From Spinacia oleracea (taxonomy: Eukaryota; Streptophyta; Magnoliopsida; Caryophyllales; Amaranthaceae), in contig NC_079487.1 in NCBI RefSeq assembly GCF_020520425.1, positions 64,596,398 through 64,660,397 on the forward strand: 64,000 nucleotides of DNA, read 5' to 3'. The stretch's first letter is position 1. Each line of letters opens with the position of its first letter. The position numbers were made by a program, and so were the translations under genes. The notes under the pieces were generated by a model. It was not told where the DNA came from. It saw nothing but the letters and a program-made list of their open reading frames with translations, and did no database searches. This document shows positions 47,272-59,302 of the stretch, piece by piece.

Positions 47272-50151
47272 TGTAACACCCTAATAATTCCTTGCTTTTT
47301 ATAAAACATTTTTCGACTTAAAACACAGGAATTACCAAGATATTACCGCCACCGTGATAACGGCTAAGGCTATTTACCAGAATTACGCAGCGGAATTAAC
47401 TAACTTTCAAACATATTAAATAAATAGTTAATGGTCATTAAAACAAGTTGGAACCGTTAAGGCCCAAACCAAAACAAACCATTTGAAATCCATTAACTGA
47501 AATAGTAATAGTCATGACTTTAAAATAAAATAGAGTTTATAAAATACGGTAGAAATAAACTCTCAACTCGAATCCCATGATAACTTCTCCTGCAAGTTAT
47601 CTCTACAAACCTGCTTTATTAAAAATCTACTCCCCAACAACGCAAATGCAATTGATGGATCATCATAGGGTCATTAAGGCGAAAGCCATGACCAGAAGAC
47701 ATGAAGCACGAAGTCAGAAAAAGCTGAGTACGAACAAGCTAGAATAACACTCTATCCTAACATGCTTCACTCGACAAAATAGATAATCCACGTGCAAAAG
47801 CCATAAAATAAACAAGTAAACATGGAGACAAGACTCGACACGAGACACAACTCTTGACTCACAGTTTAATAAAAAGTAGCTTCGAACGGGTAAAGTAAAG
47901 TATCCTCAAAAGGAAAGTAAGGGTGATGGGAGCCAACCATACACCAAAATAAGTCGGGCAACTACCGACAGTCGGGCCATACCGACAGGAATTCCAATGC
48001 ACAACAGCATAAAAGATAATGAAACAACGTCTTGTATCATTCTAGGAGTACAAGTTTTCCGGCAAGACTCCCCCCATTGTTCATACTCAAGGTATATACG
48101 TTCCAAGAGTTTTGAAGCTCTTTGGGTTGCACTTTACGTTAATTAGTATATTATGTTCAAGGCGACTCAAGACACAACATACAAACAATTGAACAATTAA
48201 ACAATTCAACAATGACTCTTTAATATTTTACTTCTTTAGGACTTGTGATCAAACAAGACTCAAGTGAAATTACTCCCATTGTACCTTCTCAAAAACACTG
48301 TTTGAGATAACCCGACATTGCCTATTAACAAGCGGAGTGTGCCCTTAGCACGAATTGTCCTTAATTCAATTCACATAGACTCTCTAACATATTCTACCCC
48401 TTTGGTAGAATATATATTGCTCACTAGCAATATTCGACTAGCTCAATAATTATGCTAGACATCATGTACTATAGCATAATAATAATAACAACTTGCATGC
48501 GCACTACTCATACATGCAAACCAACTTGAACAACATGCTTGACATAATTCAACGATTATAAAGTCCATAACATGAAAGTTCAATAGAATCTATAAAGCAT
48601 AATTCAATTCATAACATGCTCGTTCACATAGATTCAACAATAATAATAACATGCTTGTTCTCAACATTAAACATGAATTTATAATAACATATTCATTCCC
48701 AATCATCAAACATGAATTTCCAACATATAAGTTCACATGATTCGCATTCAATACACTTCATAAAGTCCTCAAGGATGGGTGGTCACCCTAGTCTTGTACG
48801 TACCTGGAATACCTAAGTACGGGGGCTACTGTGCGAATCACGACTCACTAGAAATCAACTCCTATAAACAAAATAAGAGAACTAAATTATTATCCATGTT
48901 TACTAAATTTCCAGCAACTATTTAAGAAACTAAAACCCTTAGTTTAATTAAAAATCATTCATTAATTGGTAATTTAATAGTCTCAAATAGTCAACTCAAG
49001 TCCTAGCATAAAAACATTGACTTTTTCGCTTTAAAACCCTTAAAAACCAACCTTTTAAAGCTTATAAACATTCTGAAAATTTAGATTGGTTCCCATAATT
49101 TAAATTGTCATTAAATTATGTAAATCAATCGCTCAATCAATTTGAAACCAAAACCCTAACAATGGTTTAATCCGAAAACGTGTTTTGACTTCAAAAATCA
49201 ATACTTAATGAACATATAAAATCTGAAAATTACAAAACCAATCATCAAAACCAATTTCTTTAATTAAAACATACTACTAACCCAATACGGTGTTCATAAC
49301 CGTTTTAATTAATCTAAACAATCAAATAATTAAACTTAATCACAATAATTAAATCAATTTAAAACTGAAATTAAAGTTCAAAAGTATACAATGGATTATC
49401 ACCAATCAACAACACACACACACACACAACAATTAATGTGTTGTGTGTGTGGGGCATCGAGCAACAAAACACAGCACACGCAACACGCCGCACGCGAGCA
49501 GCGCAAGCAGCGCGCAACGAGGCAGCAACGAGGGCACGCGAAGTGTTGGGCGAGAGGGGCGATGCACGCGAAGTGCTGGGCAAGAGAGGGAGCACGCGAG
49601 TGCTGGGCGCACAAGGCAGCAGTAACACGGGCGTTGCGGGGCTGCGGGACGAGGCAAGGCACTCGAGCAATGCTCGTGCCTTGGGCTGCAAGAAAGGGGA
49701 CGGTCGAAAGGGTGTGTGGGTGTGCCGCAAGGAGAGAGGAAGTGAGGAGAGAGAGGGAGTGCTGAAAATTCTTGTGAGGGTTTAATGAGAGGGTCTATTT
49801 ATAGTTTTTCTCTCCCATGTGGGCTAGGTTATGGTAGTTTGAGTTGGGCTTATTATCGGGCTCAATTCATTAAATCCCTTGTAAGCTTTGTTGGGTTTAA
49901 TTAAAACAAAACCATCGGGCTTTAAGTTTATTAAATTTGTTTTTGAAATACGACCCAACAATTCCCGATTAAATAAATTCCTTGAATTTATTTAATAAAA
50001 TCCGAATTTAGAAATAATTAATATTTAAATTAATTAAAAATAAAAGCGCATTTAATTCTCATTAAATGAAATTAATTTATAAAAATACACGAAATGTTTT
50101 ATAAATATAATAAAATATATTTATAATTATAAAAAAATACGAGGTATTACA
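47272..50151 (-). mobile_element. Solo LTR, 2.88 kb, Ty3/gypsy, reverse orientation
   Basis: Bounded by TGTAACACC and GGTATTACA and flanked by a perfect 5-bp duplication ACAAC (47267-47271 and 50152-50156) inside gag. On the minus strand a TATA box CTATAAATA (49804-49796) is followed by a GC-rich block and the U5 part that matches 43690-44368. No internal region is present, so it is the product of LTR-LTR recombination. It belongs to the same family as its host element. Confidence 0.85.
49465..49770. repeat. GC-rich island in the solo LTR
   Basis: GCACGCGAAGTGTTGGGCGAG and GCACGCGAAGTGCTGGGCAAG-type repeats, CpG-rich, preceded by a CA/TG microsatellite (49413-49452). It resembles in composition the islands in the Copia LTR and leader. 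The several overlapping ORFs are not coding. Confidence 0.7.
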
Positions 50152-50490
50152 ACAACTCTCAGAACAACCGTCAGAACAACAATCGGAATAACCAAAACCG
50201 GAATGGAGGGAATATATATAGTGCTAATTATATAAATGTGCAGCTATTTTTTTAATAAAATTAAAAAGTCATTTGTGTAACATCAATACCTAGTATTTAA
50301 AAAGCATAACCATCACCATTTCAATGACATATAAGCAATACTATTTTGATGACACGTGTCTGAATCTTATTAATCTTTCTATTTACTTTTTGTTATAAAA
50401 AAAATAATGGTCATTCATTATTCTACTTTATTGTCATTAGTTATTACGTAGTATACTACTAATTTCCGTCTCTTTAATTTACTAGAATTG
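50152..50490. other. End of gag fragment and AT-rich DNA
   Basis: 50152-50215 is the Asn-rich end of the gag ORF. The rest, to the next MITE, has no feature. Confidence 0.5.
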
Positions 50491-50492
50491 TA

Positions 50493-50793
50493 CTGCATCC
50501 ATCCCATATTTATAGTATTATTTGACTAAAAACACGGGTTTTAAGAAAAATGTAATATAGTACACGAAAATTTAGAATATAGTACATTGATAATTTATTT
50601 GTATGAGAAAGTGAAATATAATACATGGATAAAGGAATGTAGTACATGGAGAAGTTGTGTTGTGTTTTCAATGCATTTTTAATTAATATTGTACATGGGA
50701 AAGTGGAAAACTTAATGGCCAGAAATAGAAACATGATTATAATTTTGGGACGCTTAAAATAGAATCAGGACTACAAAAACGGGATGGAGGGAT
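50493..50793. mobile_element. Stowaway-like MITE (301 bp)
   Basis: Left end CTGCATCCATCCCATATTTA and right end, read inward on the minus strand, ATCCCTCCATCCCGTTTTTG, form diverged terminal inverted repeats. TA dinucleotides flank both (50491-50492, 50794-50795). Internal sequence repeats AGTACATGGA-type phrases. Confidence 0.65.
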
Positions 50794-50799
50794 TACCAA

Positions 50800-51630
50800 A
50801 AATTAGGATCGATATTCAACTTGATTATGCCTAAACTGCCGTCCCCTACTTCATCTTCCCCATTCTTCACCTTCCCATTAACTCTCCAAGCTTAATTATT
50901 TTCAATGTCAATTTAATTCAATCCCCAAATCTTCTCCATTCTCCTGTAGCATTAATTCAAAATTTAACCTTACTAATAGACATTTTGACTGATCCGTTTT
51001 GAAACGGTAGGAGATTATAGGGTGCTTTAATTCAACATTTATATTGTTTATTTTCATGCATGCAATTCAAGCTGTAATACCACCCCCCCCCCCCTATCTC
51101 TCTCTAAGCACGTTGTTCTTGATTTTTCTTAACCACATTGGAAGCATGTTGTTTATTTTTCTTGCTTAATTAGTTGCAATTCATTTTGCAGAGAAGGATA
51201 ATCTTATAATGTATGGTTTCCACGCAAATGATTAAGGTGGGTAAATCGTCATCGACATTTTGAGACTTTTAGGTGGATTTTATTTGTATATTTTTGTTGT
51301 TAGGGGAACTTACAATTAGTTTTAGTTCTCCTATAAGAAAAGTTTTGTCAGTATAGTTCAATAGTTAGACTTTGTTAAGTCTTTTCCAAAATTGGATAAC
51401 ATGAGTATAGTCGTAAGCTGTAACAGTTGCAAATTTGTTTGGTCTTTGTACAAATGATATGTTATTGGTGGTAATAAGTGATTTAAAGTGGATCTATTTT
51501 TTCAGGGAAGATGAACATAAGCAGAAAAATGTAATGATTAAAAAGACAAGACTTCATATGTTAAAGTTTTAATTATTGTCATTTGGTTTAAACACCTTCT
51601 AATACCTACTTAAGAACAACATAACTTCTA
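50800..51630. other. AT-rich intergenic DNA
   Basis: No gene. A 12-C run is at about 51083-51094. Otherwise unremarkable. Confidence 0.5.
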
Positions 51631-51639
51631 AATTCCATT

Positions 51640-51850
51640 ACCCGACCAACATATAACCAGCCCGTTTGTCGAACGGGCCCAAAAACTAGTTTTTATTAAA
51701 GAGAGACGCAAATGACTTCTCAACCTTTTCACAAATTTGCCATTTGTGCCTCTCTTTTAATGAAAGTGCTACGCAAATGACTCTTAATTGCGTTGGTGCG
51801 ACGCAAATGCAACTTAATGTGCGACGCAAATGAAGCATTTTCTACTAGTG
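51640..51850 (-). mobile_element. Terminus of a CACTA-type transposon
   Basis: On the minus strand the segment begins CACTAGTAGAAAATG (51850-51836), a typical CACTA end. Four subterminal copies of ACGCAAATG(A/C), three of them preceded by GCG or GAG-like bases, follow (51705-51830). The other end was not found, so this is a fragment or a deletion derivative. CCCGTTTGTCGAACGGG near 51660 is a perfect short inverted repeat. Confidence 0.55.
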
Positions 51851-51975
51851 AATTGTATCCGACTGCTCCATAGAGTGATTATGCATAATTCGAGGTTCAT
51901 AAAACCCATTATCTCTTGGAGGAGATAAAGGTGTTTGATTTACATCATCATTACCTTGGCCATCAGTATCTCTTT

Positions 51976-52975
51976 CTAAAAAATTATCTGAAGCAGGATG
52001 AATGTCACCATCTGAATCCCCATCAGAAGAGTTGTTGTTATTAATGTCATTATTTCCATTTCCCCCATATTATTGTCACCCCCTTTCCCATCACTACCAT
52101 TATCATTATCATTATCATTATCATCAAAATGCATGATCCATTTAGTGATAGTGTAAGAGATTGACCCTAGTGTTTCGATTTGCAAAACGGTCAACAAGAC
52201 CCTTAATCAAATTAGAGTAGAGAGGCTCATGAATAGAACCATGGAGAATGGTGGAACCTGTTGCTTCAAATCTATCAAACATGTCTCCTATTCTTTTTGA
52301 TCATAAGGAAACAACCTGGTATTAGGAAAATCCACAAGAACTAAGGGTCGAATATCAGATTCCGGCCGGAGGAACATCTGCATTACCTCCATCAACTCGA
52401 TTAATCACCCCTACATGACGGGGTGCTTTAATACCCCACTACAAGTCAAGATGACCAAGAGGAAGACCATGAACGCGCACTCATAATGGAGGTAACTTTA
52501 GTAAAATCCAGATTCTTTAAAACAACTTCACGATGTCCACGGCGAAAGGTAATAACAGAGTCATCCATAATAGTAGTATCAGTATGAACTTGAATAATAG
52601 CTTCCCTATCCATCAACTTGGAACATATAAACCCAAAGAACTTCCCAATTTTAAGAACTCGAATTGGTCCCCTCTTTATCGATTTTTATCCCTGATATTT
52701 TGAATAGCAGACAACGGGTGAGGCCATACACAACCACAAAACAAACCAATAACTGAGGCATCCCAATTAAGTGGTGGTCCTAAAAGAAGAGGTTGCGGGA
52801 TAATGATATCGACCAATAAACCAACTATGTGATTCCTCCAACCTTTATTTTGTTGATGATTTAACATGTTGTACGATAGAAAATAGTAGAAAGGAAGGTG
52901 AATTAACAACACAACAAACAAGTTATCAAAACGTAGAGTTGTATAAACTGACTCCGACTTTATTCTATTCACCAT
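51976..52975 (-). pseudogene. Decayed retroelement-like ORF (possible LINE ORF1 / DUF4283 type)
   Basis: On the minus strand, ATIMDDSVITFRRGHREVVLKN-like text is followed in another frame by VHGLPLGHLDL and APRHVGVINRVDGG. This order is seen in plant DUF4283 / LINE ORF1 proteins. Many stops and shifts, then an Asp/Asn simple repeat (52090-52130). Assignment is weak. Confidence 0.35.
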
Positions 52976-53880
52976 ATTCTCGTTATTTATTAAATCATAC
53001 CATAAAAATTACACCATATTAGACCAGAAAAACAAAAAAGCACTCACAAAAACATTCACATAGACCAGACAATAAGACCACATGCATTCTTGATCCTTGG
53101 TCAAGTGTAAAATAATTTCTCTTTCATACTTCCCCTTATTCCACTTCATTTCCCACTAACATAACTTACCTCTTACTTTAACCTCTTCTTTTTTCTACAA
53201 TCTTATCCTAAAGCCACGAGTCTCTATCACCAACTTTCCATACTTCATATATAACTATTTTGAAGGTACTTTTCATATATATCTCACCTCATATTATCCC
53301 CTCCTGCACAATTACTAATTAATAACTATAACTTATTTATTGAATTAGGTTAAGTAAATATAAAAAATGTATTTTTTTTTGTTATTAAATATTATAATGA
53401 GTATGATAATATATAAATACTATTATTTACGTATTAAATATGAGTACAAAAATTAAAACAATTTAAGGAAAAGTGCAATTAATTTTATAATAAAAGAATT
53501 ATGTTGTCAAGGGGCCAGATTTTTGGCTGCTGTCAAGTGTGAAATTAACTTGACATAAAGCAAAGTTAACATTGTGAAACTTTTGGGAGGGCAAATAGCA
53601 CTTGACAACAAGTGTTGGTCATAGTTGCTGAGGCTCTAAAATAGAAAAATCAGTCTAGATTAAGTGATGGGAACAAGGTGTCAATCCAACGAAAATACAA
53701 AATCTTGTTTACAAAGGGTATACACTAAAGAGCTCCGTCAAGCCAATCTCCATGATTGGCGAGTGAAACATATCTATGGGTATTTTTGTAAATAAATTGT
53801 CAAAATATACAATCTATATATTTAGATATACAATCTCTTTTTATATTGAAATTATTTTCTTTTATTTTTATTTTTTAAAA
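52976..53880. other. AT-rich intergenic DNA
   Basis: No ORF or repeat structure that I can support. Confidence 0.5.
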
Positions 53881-53898
53881 TACTCCCTCCGTCCCTTA

Positions 53899-54822
53899 GG
53901 CTCTGTTTGGCGACATTATCTGAAATTGAGCTGAAACTGATAAGGTAACTGAAACTGATAAGGTAACTGAAACTGATAAGGTAGCACCTGATACTGATAA
54001 GGTGCTGAAACTGATAAGGTACTTTTTAGATTAACTGTTTGATATAACTAGTTTATTAAGTACCTGAAATTAGGGGAAAAAATAAATAAATGTTGTTTTA
54101 AATGAGGATTTTCTATGCTTTCCCTTGTGTTAATATCCAAACCAAAGGAGGGTAAATTAGCGAGGAAATTATTTTGTTTCAAATGAAAATATGGCCATGA
54201 ATACTTGTTTAAACTAACAACATAATTGGGATAAGAGTTCGTCATTTTTCCCAATAAAACCGTGTATGTGTAAAATTGGATTATTATAAGTATACCACTA
54301 CAAAATAAATTGCAGGTCAAAAGATCAAAACAAGAAGGGTAGCGAGATAAACACAGATTAATAAAACAAAAATATAGCCCATTAACCACCAATTGACTGT
54401 TGGTTCAGTGGTGATTGAGGCTGAACTTGGTAGGGAGGACCTGTGTTCGATCCCCCGCAACAACAATTGGGAGGGGAATGGAACCTATCCACTCAGAACT
54501 CGCCCCGAATCCGGATTAGCCCTAAGGGTGAACCGGATGGTACACCAAAAAAAAATATAGCCCATTAACCGCAATAGGAGCTTGAAGGAAAATTAAAGTC
54601 ATACCACATAATGCAAAAGTACTGTGATATAGAGAAGAAAATTTCCAGCTACTAGCTAACTGATTGTGAGACGTTAGTTTTATTAGCGTTTCAATTTCAG
54701 TCTATTAATCCACCTTAAATTTTATTTCAGCTCTTTGTCAAACTCTCCTAATCATTTAAGTTGACTTAAATTAGTAGCAACTAATCACTTAAGGTGACTG
54801 AAAGTGGTTGCCAAACAGAGCC
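53899..54822. mobile_element. Tourist (PIF/Harbinger) MITE inside the Stowaway
   Basis: 13-bp terminal inverted repeats GGCTCTGTTTGGC, with a 3-bp duplication TTA (53896-53898 and 54823-54825). The intact right arm of the Stowaway shows a single TTA at the matching spot, an internal record of the empty site. Near the left end ACTGATAAGGTA repeats several times. About 740 bp without the SINE. Confidence 0.88.
54388..54550 (+). mobile_element. SINE inside the Tourist MITE
   Basis: 163 bp, with A-box-like TGGTTCAGTGGT (54401), B box GTGTTCGATCCC (54443-54454) and an A-rich 3' end. Flanked by a 20-bp duplication (aaaaatatagcccattaacc at 54368-54387 and 54551-54570). It is the youngest layer of the nest. 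Confidence 0.92.
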
Positions 54823-55259
54823 TTAATACTCGACCTGTTTTGACCAGACACGTTTGCCAATGCACAACTTTGACCATCAATTTCTTTAACTACATATTAT
54901 AAAAACTTATAAAAATATTAATATTTGAAAATATATATTAATATGAAGCCAACAATATATTATATACTAACATTTGTTTCATATACTATAAATAAAATAT
55001 GGTCAAAGTGAATTATGTGAATAGTGCAAAAAGTCAAAACAGATCGAGTATTAAGGGACGGAGGGAGTATCAAATATATTGTACATCGAAATTGTTTTGA
55101 AATTTCTCGTGCCCTAAATTACTGTACACCAAATTTCTCGTACACTAAATTGCTTTGGGTTGCGTTGGGCTGGACTTACCCGTGTGGCCGTGTGAGTATG
55201 AGACCTCGTTCTTCCTTTCTTTTTTTTTTCTCTCTTTATTCGTCATTCTCTGTAGTCTG

Positions 55260-55306
55260 TTCATTCATTCTCTCCTTCTCCTTCTCCTTCTCCTTCTCCT
55301 TCTATA
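55260..55306 (+). repeat. CTCCTT microsatellite in the YAE1-like 5' UTR
   Basis: Pyrimidine-rich stretch with about six CTCCTT/TTCTCC units. Such tracts are common in plant leaders and can affect expression. Confidence 0.7.
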
Positions 55307-55414
55307 TCTGGCGATTGTTCTGCGATTTTCTTTGATTTTTGCTGCGAATTTTTCTGCGATCTTTTGCCACGGTTTTTCTGTGGGGTTCTTCATTGATTCC
55401 ACTCCTTAATCAAG

Positions 55415-56233
55415 GTTAGTTTTCTTCTTTTTCCACTGAGTTTTTCTCGCCTATCGCTTCCCGTTAGGTGTAGCTTTTGCTTCATAGTTTCTTACGGAGT
55501 AGTAATATAATCTCCCTCCTTGTATCACTATGTCAGTAAGATAGTAACACGATTCATCCTTTTTTTTATTTTTCGAAAAAGAAAACTTTGAGAAACAACT
55601 GCTAATGTTAGGAAGGAATAGGACATTACGCATTAAGTTTGGGTGGTTTTAGGATATTAGGCCTAATGTTTATCAGATAATAAGTTTTCTATTAGCGTGC
55701 TTCTTTGGGTAATTAGTTGTCTAAGTTTATGAATATGTACCACAGGGGTTTGATCAAGATTGGGGATTTAGGGTTCAGTTTAAGGAATGTTGGTACTTAC
55801 CTTGGAAGTTTGTGGTTGGAAATTGACCATTTCCAGCATGGAACATCTTAGTGTTGTACTGTTGCTTTTGATCTGGAATATGTATTTGAGTTGTTTTTAT
55901 GACTTTACATCCTGGTCACAGAATAGCAGAATGCTCTTTATGGTACAATCCTAAATTGTTTCCGCAATACTCTGTATCTAGTTTCTAATATACGGCATGT
56001 TGGTGATTATCGTGAACTCATTAAAGTGAAGCATATTCAAGTTTAGGTTAAAGAGAGAAGTTAAAGAATTGACATACTTGACGTTGGTCTTCGTGCAGCT
56101 TTGGGTCTTTGGTGACTGTTGCCTTGGAATGTGAAGGCATACTTGGTTCATGTTATTACTCATGTAACATTAGATTTATTCTATATATGAACAGCATTAT
56201 CTTGATTCATGTTTCTATGTTTGTGTTGAATAG
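55415..56233 (+). other. Probable 5' UTR intron of the YAE1-like gene
   Basis: Donor CAAG/GTTAGT after a pyrimidine-rich leader (about 55200-55414) and acceptor TTGAATAG five bases before the ATG. Inferred from splice signals only. Confidence 0.45.
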
Positions 56234-56238
56234 CTGAC

Positions 56239-57944
56239 ATGGAGGAGGGTAAGGGTGTAGCCGTTACATCATCATCATCTTTGGCAGACGCTCCCGTTCC
56301 AGATAATGCAAATGTCGTTGAACCATTGGCTACTGACAGTAAGTTGAGTTGCTATAATCCTACATATACTGCAGTATCCCTATGTTTTTTGTAAGAAACC
56401 TGTGACTGTGCTGAACACAAATTTGAATAATAGCTTTATAGATTATGCGTTCTCGAATTGGAAATTGTATGGATTTTCTCACAGAAGGAACTTGACTTAA
56501 TTTTCTTTCCCCAGACTTGTAGATTCACTGCTATAAATTGTTCAAGACATCCATTATTCTATTGTATTTCTAGAATTTTAGTCGCCAATTACGATGCAAG
56601 AGCTTCATTTTCCACGAAAAATGATAGTTGGAGGGTAATAATTAGATTATTTTCCTTCAGCTTTAGGTTCTTACAGTGAGTTTTAAGAGGAGGACCAAGC
56701 AAGCCTGCCTTACCTAGGTATAAGATGATTCATATGCGTCAAAGTCTATAATTAAAAGTGGTTGCTTCCTGGCATTTCGGCAGTATGTGGGTTTTTATAC
56801 TTTTGTAACGTTTTCATGCAGATAATAAGGATCTAGTGTCTCCTGCAGTCCTGCTCTTTGAATCTCAAGATTTATTAAGATCAAAGTCCGTAAAAAGTTG
56901 GACTAAAATGTTAAAGCCGATTAGGCAATCGCGCATAGAGAGACTCATAAATTGTTAATGTGGCATTATTGTAGTCTGGCATTTTTTTGGAACTCACCTT
57001 GTTGGAGACTAAGAAGGATTGCTCTTGCCGGTTTCAGATGGAGGTAGCTTATCAGATGATGGAATTTGGTTGACTGACTGTGATGAGGAAGCAGATGAAG
57101 CATTTTATTTAAATAGGGAAGGGAAAAGGAGACATGAGGAATTCTATAATGTATGACCAATTATTACCACTTCTTGATTCTACTCTCTTCCCCTTTTGTA
57201 TTTAGCTGCGTGAAGTTCTTTCTATTGACCTGCTAGGCTGGATATCGAGATGGTTTATCAGCCGGAAAAAATGATGCTGCTCAGGATGGGTTTAATCAGG
57301 GTTTTAAGGACTCTGTGATGATTGGTTACAAGTGGGGCATTAATAGGGGGGTAACCAGGTAAACAACATCTATGCCTAGCTGTTAGTATTTTGGTACCCT
57401 ATTTTGGTGATGTTTCTAATGAGTTGTTAGATCCCTTGAATATCTTAAAAACTATCTCTCATTATCAGTCCTCCTAAATACCAATCCAATAGTTAACAAG
57501 TTATTAAAATGTGTCCGTGTCCTCAAAAGACATAGTTGAACCAGTGGAGGATGTATTGTTGTGGGCCTTGTGCCAGCATTTTTTTAAATCTTTTCACTTC
57601 CTTTCTTTATTCTGCAATCTTGTTGTAGTGCCTTAGTTCATATCCCGAATGAGCTGAAGCTGAAACTTGTTGGAACTGAAGAAAAGAAAAAAGAGTTTCA
57701 GAACTTGTATGAAGCTGTGGATTCAATTGGAACAGAAGATGCATTGAAGCTCTTCTATGATGATATCCAACGAGGTAAATCAGTTGAAAGAAAGAAAACT
57801 GTTGAGTCTGATTCCTCAATCTCCCATCCAAGTGGTTCCGAACATGGTGATTTGGAAAGTTATTTTGAAAAGCTAGACCTACTGCTCAGAGAATCTCCCG
57901 AGGTTGATGTGCATCTGGAAGTAAATAAAAACAGAGTGTCTTAA
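56239..57944 (+). CDS. YAE1: YAE1-like protein, cytosolic Fe-S assembly adaptor
   Basis: Four coding exons: 56239-56338, 57038-57150, 57237-57358 and 57629-57944, all with GT-AG borders and a continuous frame of 216 residues. The N-terminus is Ser/acidic; exon 2 gives LSDDGIWLTDCDEE. Exon 3 carries the deep-YG repeat of the YAE1/LTO1 family (GYRDGLSAGKNDAAQDGFNQ..., then GYKWGINRGV). The rest is charged and helical, ending in an acidic Ser-rich tail. In yeast and humans YAE1 with LTO1 recruits the ABC protein Rli1/ABCE1 to the cytosolic Fe-S machinery; a plant equivalent role is inference. A second, spliced C-terminus is possible: GAA/GTAAAT at 57922 could join an acceptor near 58420 (QDLNVEVNSRK...). 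Confidence 0.8.
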
Positions 57945-59040
57945 GGTTGTACACTTATAGTTACATTATATAAGTTGAAATTGGCTTATAAGGAGTAGAA
58001 TTTTATCAGCATTACTTGGTGTAAGACTTAACAGAAATGTGGATATTCACCAAATGGAATGAATTGTCAAGTTATTACTGCTTTGTCAGAATAGAACATA
58101 ACATAAATTGTCTACTTGGTGCCTCAATGCTGCTAAATTTCCTCAATATTTTTTTTTTTGGAATGTATCACCCTTTCAAAATAATAATGATTTAGGATGG
58201 GTTTTCCCGAGACTTCTACTTGCATTGCATGAGAGAGTGGAAATGACTAAAAAGTTGTAGAGGGCTTTTTTTTCCCTAAAAAAATCATGTCAATATCCTT
58301 AATTATGAAAGATTAGATAACAGCTATTTTTGGAGGGAGCATAATTTATGATCAACTATTGAATGTTTAATTTGTATGATAAATATTTTCTGATGGCATT
58401 TATAGCTTAATGATGAGCAGGACCTGAATGTTGAGGTAAATAGCAGAAAGTGTCAGACCTCTGTATCGCGAGCTATATCTTTAGGGTCCTTTAAAGAAGC
58501 TTGTTGTTGATAGGTGTTTTTAGAATACCATATCAAATCAAAGCAGAGATGGAACAGGTGAGACAGTTTCTGCAATCTTCCATTGGAAATTGACTGTACT
58601 AAGTGTATAATTTTGTCTGGTGAGTTTGTAGAAGGATGCAACATGTATATAATCCTACAACCTTTAAAAGCAAGGAGTTGTGTTTCACTATTCATTCAAT
58701 AGTGGAACACCTAAAATGCCCTTCAATTTCTACCGATTTATCGTTTTTGCCCTCTTAACATCTTGCTCCTCCACGTTGCTTCAGCCTTAGACCCTCTCTT
58801 TACGTTCAGCCTTTGACCTAGGTCTTTCGTCCTCTTCCTTTTGCTTGCTCGAGCTTCCCCTTTCTCTTTCCTCCTGCTTCTCTTCTTGGTATAATCTCAT
58901 CCCCATCTCCTACTGAAATTTTGTCGACCACACAATTCACGAATGAAGGGAGGTAAATATCGCAAAGATTCTCTGCCTTTGAATTGTAAGCTCTTCAGAT
59001 CTGAAATTGTTATCATTTTCAATTGTTTTAAAAGTTTCTT
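57945..59040 (+). other. 3' region of the YAE1-like gene and intergenic DNA
   Basis: 58421-58510 contains a second, diverged copy of the last-exon motif (GAGGTAAATAGCAGAAAGTGTC against GAAGTAAATAAAAACAGAGTGTC), open for 30 codons. Beyond it no gene is seen. 58700-58900 is pyrimidine-rich. Confidence 0.4.
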
Positions 59041-59046
59041 ATGCAG

Positions 59047-59302
59047 AAAGCTGAAACGGCAGCAAGTGAGACGAATAGGGCATCGGTTGTGGCGTTGAAT
59101 GCTGAGATTCGTCGACTTAAAGGTTGATTGCAGCGATTGGCTCAAAAAAAGGGTGAGTTATTATTCTCAATTTTGTTTTGTGATACCACTGAACTTGATT
59201 TTACTTCAACATTTAATTGTTTGGTGCCCAAATTTCCCTAATTTTGTCAGGTTATATTCGGTTGTGGCGTTGAATGCTGAGATTCGTCGAATTAAAGGTT
59301 GA
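59047..59302 (+). pseudogene. SYP7-type syntaxin exon fragment, partly duplicated
   Basis: After an acceptor-like TTTCTTATGCAG the sequence reads KAETAASETNRASVVALNAE, then IRR. This resembles the KAELASTEKNRA...MNAEVRRTKARL stretch of plant SYP71-family syntaxins. The frame then meets TGA, with LQRLAQKKG just beyond. The part from GGTTGTGGCGTTGAATGC is repeated at 59260-59302, about 170 bp later. Identification is from memory of the family; no other syntaxin exon was found. Confidence 0.5.

Larger units (their letters stand above)
53883..55067. mobile_element. Stowaway MITE, outer element of a three-level nest
   Basis: Ends CTCCCTCCGTCCC and GGGACGGAGGGAG with TA on both sides. Its long inverted repeats (CTCCCTCCGTCCCTTAATACTCGA, interrupted on the left) are broken by a Tourist element at 53899-54822. 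Without that insertion it would be ~258 bp, a normal Stowaway size. Confidence 0.9.

Noticed and set aside
49371..49785. Several overlapping ORFs in the solo LTR
   Set aside because: Same artefact as above: stop-poor GC repeats.
55024..55409. ORFs rich in Phe/Ser/Leu upstream of the YAE1-like gene
   Set aside because: They come from the pyrimidine-rich leader and MITE end; better explained as 5' UTR.
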